Shown here: positions 36,278 to 45,961 of the stretch, piece by piece
Position numbering within the stretch: position 1 is the first letter of the stretch
How the letters are laid out: each line of letters opens with the position of its first letter
From: Komagataeibacter medellinensis NBRC 3288
Lineage (GTDB): Bacteria > Pseudomonadota > Alphaproteobacteria > Acetobacterales > Acetobacteraceae
DNA: 64,000 nucleotides
Reading direction: 5' to 3'
NCBI RefSeq assembly: GCF_000182745.2
Contig: NC_016027.1
Coordinates: 1,952,001 to 2,016,000, forward strand
The notes under the pieces: model-generated
Seen by the model: the letters and a program-made list of their open reading frames with translations, nothing else
The model's database searches: none
Told to the model about the DNA's origin: nothing
Translations under genes and position numbers: made by a program

Positions 36278-37366
36278 ATGCCCAACCCGCACCGCTGGCC
36301 CCTGCGTGTCGGACTTGTCGGGTACGGCTTTGCCGGGCGTATCTTCCATGCCCCCCTGATCCACGCCACACCGGGGCTGGAACTGGCGGCCATCTGTTCC
36401 AGCAGGCGTAGCGATGTGCTGGCGGAGTGGCCCCACCTGCCGGTTGTCAGCACGCCAGAGGCATTGTTTGCCCAGCCCGACCTGGATCTTGTCGTCATCG
36501 CCACACCCAACAGGACCCACGCCCCGCTGGCCACTGCCGCTCTGCGCACCGGGCTGCATGTAGTGGTGGACAAGCCGTTTACCCTGACCGTGGCACAGGC
36601 CCGCGAAGTCGCTGCGGTGGCACAGGCGCATGGACGCGTGCTATCCGTTTTCCAGAACCGGCGCTGGGACAGTGACTTCCTGGGGATCCGCCACCATATC
36701 CGCAGCGGAGTAATCGGTCGCGTGACCGAACTGGAATCCCGCATGGACCGCTTCCGCCCGCAGGTGCGCGCGCGCTGGCGGGAAACGGATGCACCGGGTA
36801 GCGGGCTGTGGTTCGACCTTGGCCCGCACATGGCCGACCAGGTGCTGCAACTGTTTGGTCTGCCCGACAGCATTCAGGCCAGCATGACCCAACAGCGCGA
36901 TCATGCCAGCGGCACGGACTGGGCACAGGTCATATTCTCATACGGGGCGCTGCGCGTCAGCCTGCATTGCAGCCTGCTGGCGGCATGGTCTGGCCCGCGT
37001 TTTATAGTGCATGGCACGCAGGGCTCCCTGCTCAAGCATCATGGTGACCAGCAAGAAAACCAGCTTCGTACCGGCCATCTACCCGGCGCATCTGGTTGGG
37101 GTCATGACCCGGATGACATCATGCTGTTCGATGGCACGGACAGGCCCCGCCCCCTGTCCGCCCCGCCGGGTGACTACCGGATCTATTACGCACTGGTGCG
37201 CGATGCGATCATGAAGCGTGGCCCCAATCCGGTGCCACCCATACAGGCCATTGCCCTTATGGCGGTACTGGAAACCGCCGTGGCCTCCAGCGAAGCTGGC
37301 AAGGCACTTTCCCTGCCCCTGACCGGGATGGAATGCCAGCAATGGGCGCAAAGCATTGATAAATAA
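36278..37366 (+). CDS. Gfo/Idh/MocA-family oxidoreductase
   Basis: A 362-residue NAD(P)-dependent oxidoreductase. The N-terminal Rossmann motif GLVGYGFAGRIFH is followed by VVIATPNRTHAPLA and VVDKPFTLT (the family EKP-like catalytic lysine site). The C-terminal half is the substrate domain (GSGLWFDLGPHMADQVLQLF). It probably acts on a sugar or polyol derivative. Stands alone; followed by repeat g. Confidence 0.9.
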   Translation: MPNPHRWPLRVGLVGYGFAGRIFHAPLIHATPGLELAAICSSRRSDVLAEWPHLPVVSTPEALFAQPDLDLVVIATPNRTHAPLATAALRTGLHVVVDKPFTLTVAQAREVAAVAQAHGRVLSVFQNRRWDSDFLGIRHHIRSGVIGRVTELESRMDRFRPQVRARWRETDAPGSGLWFDLGPHMADQVLQLFGLPDSIQASMTQQRDHASGTDWAQVIFSYGALRVSLHCSLLAAWSGPRFIVHGTQGSLLKHHGDQQENQLRTGHLPGASGWGHDPDDIMLFDGTDRPRPLSAPPGDYRIYYALVRDAIMKRGPNPVPPIQAIALMAVLETAVASSEAGKALSLPLTGMECQQWAQSIDK

Positions 37367-37369
37367 TAA

Positions 37370-37449
37370 AAAGTTTTTGGGTGCCGCCTTTTTTTAAAAG
37401 GCGGCGTTCTTTAAAGCTGCTTGAAAAAAGCTTCACCAGAAACTTCTTT
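37370..37449 (-). repeat. Copy (g) of the three-way-junction repeat, inverted orientation
   Basis: Outer arms AAAAGTTTTTGGGTG and CACCAGAAACTTC. Inner hairpins GCCGCCTTTTTTTAAAAGGC and AAAGCTGCTTGAAAAAAGCT. It fills the junction between two convergent genes, 36278-37366 and 37455-39122. Confidence 0.8.
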
Positions 37450-37454
37450 ACGGT

Positions 37455-39122
37455 TTAAGGCCCTGAGGGGCTGACCACGGCATACAGACCGATTTCCAGG
37501 TGCTTGCCGGTGGAGTAATTCAGCCCCTGCTCCTGCCCCAGTTCATGCACATCCAGCCCATCATGCAGGGCGCGGGCACCAAAGGTGGCCAGATCCTGTG
37601 CGCCCACCAGGGCCATGCCGCATTTCTGGTTCTGTTGCAGAAAATCGGCTGCCGCTGCCGCATTGACCAGCCGTGTATCCTGCCCCAGCAGGAACACAAG
37701 GCTGGGTTCCGAATCAGATGTGGATGCCACAATGGTCTGCGCGCAGGGCCGGTGTGCTGCCACAAGCCCCGCCAGCCGCGGGCTAAGCCATATCGTGTGC
37801 AGTTGCGGGATGACCGTAACGAATAACCCAACATGGATGATGACTGCCGCCGCCACCGCCGCCATGACCGCACGCAGCATGTCCCGGTGCAGAATCATGT
37901 ACCCCGCCATGACCAGCAACGGCAGGGCACCAGCCGGAATCAGCATCGCCGCCCACGGCACGATCCCCTCCATGCGCCACAGCAGCACCGGACCGGCAAA
38001 GGCCAGCACGGAGCCAACCGTAAACCAGACCAGACCATACGCCGCCAGCAAGCCACGCGCCCACAGGGCCCGGGGCCATTCCCAATTGGTGGGAAAGGAG
38101 ACGATCGCCGCTGCCGTCAGGATGGCAATGGCCGGATAGGTCGGCAGCACGTAATGCGGCAGTTTGGTCGCAATCGCCTCAAACACCAGCCAGTGCGGTA
38201 CGATCCAGCACAGCAGGTAGCGCACATGCGGCTGGAAACGCTGTGCCCAGATGAAGGGCAGGCTCATGGCCGCGAAAATCGATCCCGGCCAGAACGCAAT
38301 GGCAAAGACGCCCAGATGGTAGCCCGGCGGCAGGCCATGCGTTTCCTGTCCGCTCGCCACCTTACCCAGAAAGTTACGCCCCACCGCGCGAGAAAAGAAA
38401 TCGCCGTGGCTGATCACGCCAATGGCAATACACCACGGCAGCACGATCGCCAGCATGACCAGCCACCCCCATGCCGGGCGCAGGCGATGCCACCAGTCAA
38501 TCCGCCGCTCCACCAGCGCAAGCGCCAGCGGGGTGCCAAAACCGGGAATCAGCACGACCGGCCCCTTGAGCATGAGGCCACACCCCAGCGCTACCCAATA
38601 CAGCAGGGCAGCGGCAAGAGGGGTTGCAAGGTCGCGCTCCCGGTCCAGATAGGCACGCAGTAGCCCGCATTGTGCCAGCAGCACGGATAACAGTAGGGTC
38701 GTATCAATGGTGGCCATCCGCCCTTCCGCCGTCATCAGCACGGATACGGCCAGAAGGGCTGCGGCCAGAAGACCACAGGTCGGGCCGAACAGGGCGGCCC
38801 CGATCCATGCCGTCAGCACGGCAGCAACGGTAACGGCCAGAAGCGAGGGAATACGATAGGGCCAGGTGGCGTGCTGGTCCTGCATGCCGGTCAGGCGGAC
38901 AGCAGCCGCTTCCAGCCAGTAGATCCCGGCGGGCTGGAGATAACGCGGCTGGTCAAGGAACCGGACATCAACATAGTTGCCGCTATGCAGCATCTGGGCC
39001 GTGGCTTCCATATAGCGCGGTTCATCACGGTCCAATGGCGGCAGCGATGCACGGCCCGGCAGGAACAGGACAAACACGGACAGCGCCACAAATATGTAGT
39101 GGCGCAGTGTCAGGCGCGTCAT
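37455..39122 (-). CDS. ArnT-like GT39 family glycosyltransferase
   Basis: A 555-residue membrane protein with about 11-12 helices. The first periplasmic loop contains LDRDEPRYMEA with the catalytic-type Asp-Glu pair of PMT/ArnT enzymes, which use polyprenyl-phosphate sugars to modify lipid A or proteins. The C-terminal 150 residues form a soluble periplasmic domain. The GT2 gene 12 bases upstream could make the donor lipid. Confidence 0.85.
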   Translation of the reverse strand: MTRLTLRHYIFVALSVFVLFLPGRASLPPLDRDEPRYMEATAQMLHSGNYVDVRFLDQPRYLQPAGIYWLEAAAVRLTGMQDQHATWPYRIPSLLAVTVAAVLTAWIGAALFGPTCGLLAAALLAVSVLMTAEGRMATIDTTLLLSVLLAQCGLLRAYLDRERDLATPLAAALLYWVALGCGLMLKGPVVLIPGFGTPLALALVERRIDWWHRLRPAWGWLVMLAIVLPWCIAIGVISHGDFFSRAVGRNFLGKVASGQETHGLPPGYHLGVFAIAFWPGSIFAAMSLPFIWAQRFQPHVRYLLCWIVPHWLVFEAIATKLPHYVLPTYPAIAILTAAAIVSFPTNWEWPRALWARGLLAAYGLVWFTVGSVLAFAGPVLLWRMEGIVPWAAMLIPAGALPLLVMAGYMILHRDMLRAVMAAVAAAVIIHVGLFVTVIPQLHTIWLSPRLAGLVAAHRPCAQTIVASTSDSEPSLVFLLGQDTRLVNAAAAADFLQQNQKCGMALVGAQDLATFGARALHDGLDVHELGQEQGLNYSTGKHLEIGLYAVVSPSGP

Positions 39123-39134
39123 GGCACGATCCCT

Positions 39135-39893
39135 TCAGCGTTCGGTAACGCGTTTCGGTATCCTGGCGCGGTTGTTAAGCCACATCACACCCAATATGTC
39201 CCGAATGCCGACAATGGCCCGGTTTAAATTGGTGTATTTGGAAGAACCATGCAGTCGGTTGCGGTGATGGACCGGCACACAGACTAGCGGCACGCCCCGT
39301 TGCCCCATAAGGGAAGGCAGGAAGCGATGCAGGCCTTCAAACTGCGGCAGGCCCAGGAAATCGGTACGCCGGAACGCCTTGAGCGAGGCTCCCGTATCCG
39401 GGCAGCCATCATTGAGAAGACGACTCCGCAGCCGGTTTGCAAAGCGCGAAGCTAGCCTGCGCGACAGGGTATCCTGCCGCTTGGTCCGCACCCCCACGAC
39501 GAGCGGCGCACGCTCCCCTATGGTGGCACGACACAATTCCAGCATGGAGATGAAATCGGCAGGATCGTCCTGTCCGTCACCATCAAGCAGGATGACCCAT
39601 TCACCTCGGGCGGCTTCCACCCCCGTGCGCAGCCCTGCCGATTTACCACAAGCCGTGTTGTGGGAAAGGATACGCAGCCCTGGCAGAATGCCGTCATGCC
39701 TTACGGCTTCCAACTCCGTGACCGTTGCATCCGTACTGCCATCATTTACAAAAATGACTTCAGCCGGAGGCAACTGTCCCAGTACTGCTGCAATTTCCTG
39801 ACAGAGAGGACGGATATTGTCCCCTTCATTCAGCACGGCTGAAATGATGGAAACAACGGGGCGGGTTTCCACCCCGTTTCCTGTTTCCTGCAT
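39135..39893 (-). CDS. GT2 family polyprenyl-phosphate glycosyltransferase (DPM1-like)
   Basis: A 252-residue enzyme with VVSIISAVLNEGDNI, FVNDGSTDAT and the DGDGQDDP catalytic motif of dolichyl/undecaprenyl-phosphate sugar synthases. No C-terminal membrane helices follow, unlike ArnC. It probably supplies a lipid-linked sugar to the downstream GT39 enzyme. It begins 21 bases after atpF, so it may be read from the ATP synthase operon. Confidence 0.87.
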   Translation of the reverse strand: MQETGNGVETRPVVSIISAVLNEGDNIRPLCQEIAAVLGQLPPAEVIFVNDGSTDATVTELEAVRHDGILPGLRILSHNTACGKSAGLRTGVEAARGEWVILLDGDGQDDPADFISMLELCRATIGERAPLVVGVRTKRQDTLSRRLASRFANRLRSRLLNDGCPDTGASLKAFRRTDFLGLPQFEGLHRFLPSLMGQRGVPLVCVPVHHRNRLHGSSKYTNLNRAIVGIRDILGVMWLNNRARIPKRVTER

Positions 39894-39914
39894 TCCGTCT
39901 TTCAGCAACGACAA

Positions 39915-40415
39915 TCAGGCAGCACGCTGTGAAAGGGCGCCCGGTAGGTCGTTGATCGATTTGTCAACGATCTTGCCATCCACATCGGCATCGGACTGCA
40001 GGCTTGCGGCAAGCGTTTCACGCGTGGCCTGGATGGCGATGTCCACCGCCGTCTCACGCACCTCACGCAGTGCAGAACGCTCGGCCTGAGAAATACGGTC
40101 CTTGGCCATCTGTTCGCGACGGGTGGCTGTGTCCTCGGCATCCTTGCGGGCCTGGGCTGCGATATTGGCAGCTTCACGCAGGGAGTGTTCAACCAGTTCC
40201 TTGGCTTCGGCCAGTGCAGCTTCGCGGTCGCGCGTTGCGTCCTCAAGCATCTGCTCCGCCTCACGGCGCAGGCGTGCTGCTTCATCAAGCTCGGCACGAA
40301 TACGCTCTGCCCGCCCATCCAGCGCGTTCACCAGGGGTTTCCACAGTGAACGCCCGAACAGGACAAAGAACAGGACAAAGGCAACAGCCGACCAGAAACG
40401 GGGATCATGAAACAT
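39915..40415 (-). CDS. atpF: ATP synthase F0 subunit b
   Basis: A 166-residue stator subunit: one N-terminal membrane helix (FWSAVAFVLFFVLFG) followed by a long charged helix (RAERIRAELDEAARLRREAE) that dimerises with b'. Last gene of the F0 cluster. Confidence 0.93.
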   Translation of the reverse strand: MFHDPRFWSAVAFVLFFVLFGRSLWKPLVNALDGRAERIRAELDEAARLRREAEQMLEDATRDREAALAEAKELVEHSLREAANIAAQARKDAEDTATRREQMAKDRISQAERSALREVRETAVDIAIQATRETLAASLQSDADVDGKIVDKSINDLPGALSQRAA

Positions 40416-40445
40416 GATTATGACCTGTCTGTCTTGGGCAGCGGG

Positions 40446-41060
40446 TCAGAGACCACGGGCCGCCGCAGCAGAACCAACCTTTGCCGTCACTAAATCGGCC
40501 GGGGCGGCAATGCCGGATAACTGATGGATCAGCGTTTCCGCCGTCGTTGTGGAAATCTCACGCACGGAGGCCAGAGCCTGGCTCCGGGCCTGTTCGATGC
40601 GCGTCTCGGCATCCTTGATTTCCGCAGCCAGGCGGGCATTCATTTCCTCGGTCTGCCGGGCCGCGGTAAGGCGCGCCTCCTCGACAACCTTGTCCACATT
40701 GGCCTGTGCTTCGGCCAGCGCCTTGCGGCGTGCCTCATACAGTTCGGCCACGGCTTCATCAGCACGGGCTTTGGCCTTGTGGGCAATGCCCAGATCCGTC
40801 TCGATCGTCTGGCGACGCAGTGAGAGAACCTTTTCCACCTTCGGCAGGGCCGAACGGCTCAGCAGAAGATAGAGTACCAGAAAAATGCCAGCGCCCCACA
40901 CCACCTGACCGATGACATAGGGATTGCCGAAATCAAGCTGTGGCATGCCCTCGGCGCGCGCGCCAGGGGCAACCATGGCCATCAGCGGCAGAGCCAGCGC
41001 GGACGTGGCCATGAAAGACCCCGCCCTTCGGATGTTGTCATACATCACGGCGCGCGCCAT
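40446..41060 (-). CDS. atpG: ATP synthase F0 subunit b'
   Basis: A 204-residue stator subunit. An N-terminal extension that looks like a signal peptide (SALALPLMAMVAPGARAEG) precedes the membrane helix (VVWGAGIFLVLYLLLSRSAL) and the long charged helix. The presence of both b and b' is typical of alphaproteobacteria and photosynthetic bacteria. Confidence 0.92.
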   Translation of the reverse strand: MARAVMYDNIRRAGSFMATSALALPLMAMVAPGARAEGMPQLDFGNPYVIGQVVWGAGIFLVLYLLLSRSALPKVEKVLSLRRQTIETDLGIAHKAKARADEAVAELYEARRKALAEAQANVDKVVEEARLTAARQTEEMNARLAAEIKDAETRIEQARSQALASVREISTTTAETLIHQLSGIAAPADLVTAKVGSAAAARGL

Positions 41061-41076
41061 GTTCGCCTCCTGTGTA

Positions 41077-41301
41077 TTAGACGAACAGGATCAGGAAGGC
41101 GATCAGCAGCGCATACAGGGCAACGGCTTCTGTCAGGGCGAAGCCCAGCATGCCGAGACCGAACACGTGCGGGCGTGCGGACGGGTTGCGCGCGATGCTG
41201 CTGACCAGCGTGGAGAAGATGTTACCCAGGCCAATGCCAACGCCAGCGAGGGCGATAACGGCGATACCGGCACCAATTTCACGGGCTGCTGCGATATCCA
41301 T
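41077..41301 (-). CDS. atpE: ATP synthase F0 subunit c
   Basis: A 74-residue hairpin of two helices with the glycine-rich first helix ([17 protein letters not shown]), the RNPSARP loop, and the proton-binding glutamate E58 in [13 protein letters not shown]. It is proton-type; the sodium-binding Gln/Thr set is not seen. Confidence 0.96.
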   Translation of the reverse strand: MDIAAAREIGAGIAVIALAGVGIGLGNIFSTLVSSIARNPSARPHVFGLGMLGFALTEAVALYALLIAFLILFV

Positions 41302-41362
41302 GTCTTGTTTTCCTTGTTTCAGACGTTCTGGATTGAAATAGATGGAAGCGGGTTAGTGGCCC

Positions 41363-42112
41363 TTAGTGAGCCACCGCTTCCCTCAGATAGATGCAGGTAA
41401 GGATGGCAAACACATAGGCCTGCAATGCACCCACCAGCAATTCGAGTGCCATCAGCGCGACATTGATGACCACGGGACCAACGGCGATGATGTCACCGAA
41501 GAAGCCCAGACCGGCCAGCATGATCGTGAAGGCGGCAAACATGTCGAACATCACGTGACCGGCGACCATGTTGGCAAACAGACGGATCGACAGGCTCACG
41601 GGACGTGACAGGAAGGAAAGAATCTCGATCGGGATCAGCAGCGGGGCCAGAGCCTTGGGGGCGCCAGCGGGCATGAAGTGGGCGAAGAACTTCGCCCCCT
41701 GCACCTTGAGCGACACGATGATCGAGAGGCAGAACACCATCAGTGCCAGCGCCAGAGTCACGGCGATATGGCTGGTGAAGGCGAAGGAGAAGGGCAGCAG
41801 GCCAAGATAATTACCGGCCAGGATGAAGAAGAACAGCGTAAACACGAAGGGGAAGAAGGCCCGGCCCTCAACACCAATCGTATCGACCGCCATATTGTAG
41901 ATGAAATCGTAGCACATTTCCGCTGCCGACTGCAGCCGACCCGGCACCACCGCCGCAGGCCGCATGCCCACGTACAGGAACGCCAGAACCACAATGGCGG
42001 CAACAATCATCATCATGGGGGACTGGCTGAACCGCAGGGATTCGCCTAGTGCACCCAGAACTGGATGGAGCTCGAACTGACCGAGCGCGTCGATGGATGA
42101 TCCGGCCGCCAA
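41363..42112 (-). CDS. atpB: ATP synthase F0 subunit a
   Basis: A 249-residue membrane protein with the conserved helix containing the essential arginine (VSLSIRLFANMVAGH) and the final helix ELLVGALQAYVFAILTCIYL. Partner of subunit c for proton passage. Confidence 0.96.
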   Translation of the reverse strand: MAAGSSIDALGQFELHPVLGALGESLRFSQSPMMMIVAAIVVLAFLYVGMRPAAVVPGRLQSAAEMCYDFIYNMAVDTIGVEGRAFFPFVFTLFFFILAGNYLGLLPFSFAFTSHIAVTLALALMVFCLSIIVSLKVQGAKFFAHFMPAGAPKALAPLLIPIEILSFLSRPVSLSIRLFANMVAGHVMFDMFAAFTIMLAGLGFFGDIIAVGPVVINVALMALELLVGALQAYVFAILTCIYLREAVAH

Positions 42113-42124
42113 CTTCGTTCTTCC

Positions 42125-42478
42125 CTATAACCGTCCAGAGCCGCTATCCGGCCCGTCTGCCTTAGTGTTCATGGCATCGGGCCTGACGAGACGCCAGACA
42201 TTAAGCACACCTGCCACGCCCCCAAGAAGCGAAAAAACGATAAGGAACCAAGGCTTTGTATGCAGCCAATGGTCCAACCCCCAGCCCATGGCAACCCCAA
42301 CCACCAGCGCCGAGACAAGCTCCGTCCCCGACCTGATGACCAGACCGAGATCAGATAGTGTCCCACCGCTTTCCTGTTCAGCGGGCCTGCGCGGTTCAAT
42401 GCGCTCACGGGCCGCCTGCAGTCTCCGGTTGAAGGACTCGCCTGAAGGGTCGTTATCCTTATCCAAATTCTCGCACAT
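42125..42478 (-). CDS. atpI: ATP synthase accessory protein AtpI/AtpZ
   Basis: A 117-residue protein with a charged N-terminal half and two helices (VSALVVGVAMGWGLDHWL and FLIVFSLLGGVAGVLNVW), typical of AtpI/AtpZ that assist c-ring assembly. First gene of the operon. ATG 42478 is chosen; an in-frame upstream extension contains no homology. F1 genes are not in the window, in line with split F0/F1 operons. Confidence 0.87.
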   Translation of the reverse strand: MCENLDKDNDPSGESFNRRLQAARERIEPRRPAEQESGGTLSDLGLVIRSGTELVSALVVGVAMGWGLDHWLHTKPWFLIVFSLLGGVAGVLNVWRLVRPDAMNTKADGPDSGSGRL

Positions 42479-42589
42479 CCCTAGGTGCAGCCGGTAGCTA
42501 CCGGTGCTGCAATAACCTGTCAAGCAAGCGGTGGCAAACAAAGACGCCACCGCCGCATCTTTTTTGTGCTTCGCGCGTTTTGTGCGGCC

Positions 42590-43357
42590 TTATTCAGCCG
42601 TTGAGCCACCGGGAATGACATCATAGCCTGAACTGCCGGGAAAGGCACCAGGCGGCGGTGCGTCGGCCGGTTCCACATGGATCGCCTGGTTCACGTCCGG
42701 TCCGATCTCACGCGCGTTGATGGCCGTGCCCCGCTCACCCGCCACCCCCGTGCCTATGGCGTGCAATGTCGCCCCCGGTTTGAACCAGGCGGCAAGGCGG
42801 CTGGCATTGGTCTCACCCACATACACCACGGCATGGTTGCGCATGATCACGCCCTGCACCTTGCCCTGCATGTCGTAAAGCGGGGCAAGGATGATGCCAT
42901 CCACCGGCACATCAGGCCCGATGCTGGGGGAGTCGTAGGGAATTACGGCCCCTTCCACCCTTACATCGGCAATCCGCCGCCCGCGCGGGCCGGTTACGGC
43001 ATAGGCGCGCACGATCGGGCGGCCAGCGCCCTTCAGGCCGTTGATGCTCACCTGCTCGCCGGGGTGGACGATGCCGGGCAGGCTGTCGCCCAGTTCACGA
43101 GGACAGAAAACCTGCGTGCCATCCGCCAGCAGCAGACCCGCGACCTGCCCCGATGGCGTGAGGATGAACTGCACCAGTTGCCCGGTGGTGACGGGCAGCG
43201 GGGCCATGTCGAATACGGGTGCGACCTGCGCCACGGGTGCCGGGGCGGCAGCAGGGGGCGCCCCCCTGGTGGCTGCATGGGCGCTACCCGCTGCCAGGCT
43301 GCCAGCTACAAGCACGCCCGCAAGCAGGCGGCAGGAGGAACGTCGATGAATGTCCAT
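42590..43357 (-). CDS. Hypothetical secreted protein
   Basis: A 255-residue exported protein. Signal peptide [20 protein letters not shown] is followed by a Pro/Ala-rich linker and a domain with repeated beta-like stretches ([35 protein letters not shown]). I do not recognise the family. The start at ATG 43357 puts the signal peptide at the N-terminus. Confidence 0.6.
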   Translation of the reverse strand: MDIHRRSSCRLLAGVLVAGSLAAGSAHAATRGAPPAAAPAPVAQVAPVFDMAPLPVTTGQLVQFILTPSGQVAGLLLADGTQVFCPRELGDSLPGIVHPGEQVSINGLKGAGRPIVRAYAVTGPRGRRIADVRVEGAVIPYDSPSIGPDVPVDGIILAPLYDMQGKVQGVIMRNHAVVYVGETNASRLAAWFKPGATLHAIGTGVAGERGTAINAREIGPDVNQAIHVEPADAPPPGAFPGSSGYDVIPGGSTAE

Positions 43358-43457
43358 GCAGGTACCCGTCTTTCGTCTGTCTTGGTCCGGCCTTGCGCCG
43401 GGGATGGCGTCCATCTCATGCCATCCCCGGCTTACAGGCAAGTGGCCAGTGCTGGGA

Positions 43458-45038
43458 TCAGTGCCGGAAATGGCGCATACCTGTGAAGACCATGGCAATG
43501 CCCGCCCTGTCGGCGGCGGCAATCACCTCATCATCACGGATCGAGCCACCGGGCTGGATCACGGCAGTGGCACCGGCAGCAATGGCCGCTTCCAGCCCAT
43601 CGGCAAAGGGGAAGAACGCGTCCGATGCCACCACGGATCCCTGTGTCAGGGGATGATCGACACCGGCCGCCTTCGCGGCATCAGCGCTTTTGGTGGCGGC
43701 GATGCGCGCGGAGTCCACGCGGCTCATCTGCCCTGCCCCAATGCCCACCGTGCTGTGATCCTTTACATACACGATGGCGTTGGACTTGACGTGTTTGGCC
43801 ACGCGGAAGGCAAAGATCAGGTCAGCCATTTCGGCTGGTGTCGGCGCGCGCTTTGTCACTACTTTCAACGCATCGGGGGCAATACGCCCGTTATCGCGCG
43901 TCTGGGCCAGGAAGCCACCGGCGACCGAACGCACCACAACCCCACCCTGTGCGGGATCAGGGAGGGCACCGGTCAGCAGCAGGCGCAGGTTCTTCTTGCG
44001 CGCCAGAATCTGGCAGGCTTCCTCGGTTGCATCGGGGGCGACGATCACTTCGGTGAACAGGGTCGCGATACGGGTCGCGGCCTCCGCCTCCAGCGTGCGG
44101 TTAAGGGCCACGATGCCACCAAAGGCGGAAACCGGGTCACAGCGCAGCGCCCGGTCCCACGCTTCGGCCTGTGTCGCGGCTGTGGCAACACCACAGGGAT
44201 TGGCGTGCTTGACGATCACAACAGCAGGTTCATCAAATTCGGCCACGGCCTCGAACGCCGCATCCGTGTCGTTGATGTTGTTGTAGGAGAGCGCCTTACC
44301 CTGCACCTGCCGGGCCGTGGCCACGCCGGGACGGGTGGTGCCATCGATATAGAAGGCGGCTTTCTGGTGCGGGTTCTCGCCGTAACGCAGGCTCTCGCGC
44401 TTCTCGCCCGCCACGATCATACGCTGGGGCAGGTCCTCGCCTTCCTGGCCTGCAAACCATTTTGCAATGGCGGCATCGTAGGCGGCGGTGCGGGCATAGG
44501 CCGCACCGGCCAGCTTCGTGCGCTGGTCCAGCGTGGTGCCACCATTTTCCAGTGCGGTGATGATGCCCGCATACTGGGCCGGGTCGGTCACGATCGCCAC
44601 ATGGGCGTGGTTCTTGGCGGCGGCGCGGATCAGGGCGGGGCCACCGATATCGATGTTCTCGATACAGTCTTCCGGCCCCGCACCTGATGCCACCGTGGCC
44701 TCGAACGGATAAAGGTTGACGGCCACGAGGTCGATGGGAGCAATGGCGTGCTCTTCCATCTGGCGCACATGCGCGGGCAGGTCGCGCCGACCCAGGATGC
44801 CGCCATGCACCTGCGGCACCAGCGTCTTGACGCGGCCATCAAGGATTTCGGGGAACCCGGTATGTTCGGACACGTCGCGCACGGGAATGCCGGCCTCGCG
44901 CAGCGTGCGGGCGGAACCGCCTGTCGAGAGGATTTCCGCACCATGGGCGACAAGGGCACGGGCAAGGTCAAGCAGGCCGTTCTTGTCGGATACGGAAATC
45001 AGGGCACGCCGGACCGGCACGGTGGTGGGGGGGGTCAT
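43458..45038 (-). CDS. purH: Bifunctional AICAR formyltransferase / IMP cyclohydrolase
   Basis: A 526-residue enzyme for the last two steps of IMP synthesis. The N-terminal cyclohydrolase half has [19 protein letters not shown] and [14 protein letters not shown]. The formyltransferase half has the [12 protein letters not shown] catalytic motif and ends [16 protein letters not shown]. Start at ATG 45038; an upstream TTG would add seven residues. Confidence 0.96.
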   Translation of the reverse strand: MTPPTTVPVRRALISVSDKNGLLDLARALVAHGAEILSTGGSARTLREAGIPVRDVSEHTGFPEILDGRVKTLVPQVHGGILGRRDLPAHVRQMEEHAIAPIDLVAVNLYPFEATVASGAGPEDCIENIDIGGPALIRAAAKNHAHVAIVTDPAQYAGIITALENGGTTLDQRTKLAGAAYARTAAYDAAIAKWFAGQEGEDLPQRMIVAGEKRESLRYGENPHQKAAFYIDGTTRPGVATARQVQGKALSYNNINDTDAAFEAVAEFDEPAVVIVKHANPCGVATAATQAEAWDRALRCDPVSAFGGIVALNRTLEAEAATRIATLFTEVIVAPDATEEACQILARKKNLRLLLTGALPDPAQGGVVVRSVAGGFLAQTRDNGRIAPDALKVVTKRAPTPAEMADLIFAFRVAKHVKSNAIVYVKDHSTVGIGAGQMSRVDSARIAATKSADAAKAAGVDHPLTQGSVVASDAFFPFADGLEAAIAAGATAVIQPGGSIRDDEVIAAADRAGIAMVFTGMRHFRH

Positions 45039-45151
45039 CAACAGTGACCTTTCACGCAAGCTGGAAATGAGCCAATGCGGCCTGAATTAGTCCAACCCCG
45101 TTACGATGGGCAATAAGCGAAATGCCATGACTGGCCTGTGCGGGGCGGAAT

Positions 45152-45961
45152 TCAGCGCCATGCACAGGCGCGCAGGGCTGCCAGCAGGTCGGGCCTGCGC
45201 GCTACGGCACAGCCATCGAGGCCCGCCACCTCACGTAAGCCAAGGCTGTTGCAGGTGAACAGGGCTTCAGCCTGCAGCAGGGCGGAAACCGTGATGCGCC
45301 CGACCCTTACCATCCCCGCATCCACCAGCACGCCACGCACCGTGCCGGGTAGCGCGCCGTCGCTGATGGGCGGTGTTACGGGCTGACCACCAAGGCAGGC
45401 GATCAGGGTGCTGGCGCTGGTCTCGGCCACATGGCCCGCATGGTTGAGCAGGAGCGCATCGTCCGCGCCCATGGCCGCAGCCTCCATGCGCGCAAGGATG
45501 GAAGGTAGGTAATTCAGGCTCTTGATACGCGAAAGCACACTGCCTGCATCGCGCCGGTGCGTGGCCATGACCAGCCTGACCGGTGTGGCGGGCGGCGTAG
45601 TGGCAGTAGCGGTAATGAGGCAGGTGGGCCTGACATGGGCTGGCGGCAACAGGCCGCGCGGGCCGGTGCCGCGTGTCAGCGTCAATCGCAGGGAGCCAGA
45701 TCCCAGCGCGCAGGCGGCCAGCAGGCTTTCCACCCCGGCGGCAAGGGCGACCCTGTCGGGCGGAGGCATGTGCAGCACGGCCGCACCGTGTTCCAGCCGA
45801 TCCATATGCCGCGTAAAGTGACAGAGCGCCCCCCCTGCCACCCGCATGGTCTCAAACACGCCATCGCCCAGTAAAAAACCCCGGTCAGCAGGGTCTATAC
45901 GCGCTTTGGCAGCAGGCAGGATCTGGCCATCAAGCCAGATGGGCAGGGGGGCTTCTGTCAT
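45152..45961 (-). CDS. pabC: Class IV aminotransferase, probable 4-amino-4-deoxychorismate lyase
   Basis: A 269-residue PLP enzyme; the Schiff-base lysine is K147 in RIKSLNYLP. It overlaps pabB (ATGA), which makes the PabC role (aminodeoxychorismate to p-aminobenzoate) likely. D-alanine or branched-chain aminotransferase activity cannot be excluded by sequence alone. Confidence 0.85.
   Translation of the reverse strand: MTEAPLPIWLDGQILPAAKARIDPADRGFLLGDGVFETMRVAGGALCHFTRHMDRLEHGAAVLHMPPPDRVALAAGVESLLAACALGSGSLRLTLTRGTGPRGLLPPAHVRPTCLITATATTPPATPVRLVMATHRRDAGSVLSRIKSLNYLPSILARMEAAAMGADDALLLNHAGHVAETSASTLIACLGGQPVTPPISDGALPGTVRGVLVDAGMVRVGRITVSALLQAEALFTCNSLGLREVAGLDGCAVARRPDLLAALRACAWR

Noticed and set aside
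43350-44687. 445-codon plus-strand frame opposite purH
   Set aside because: purH has strong homology on the minus strand; this frame has none.
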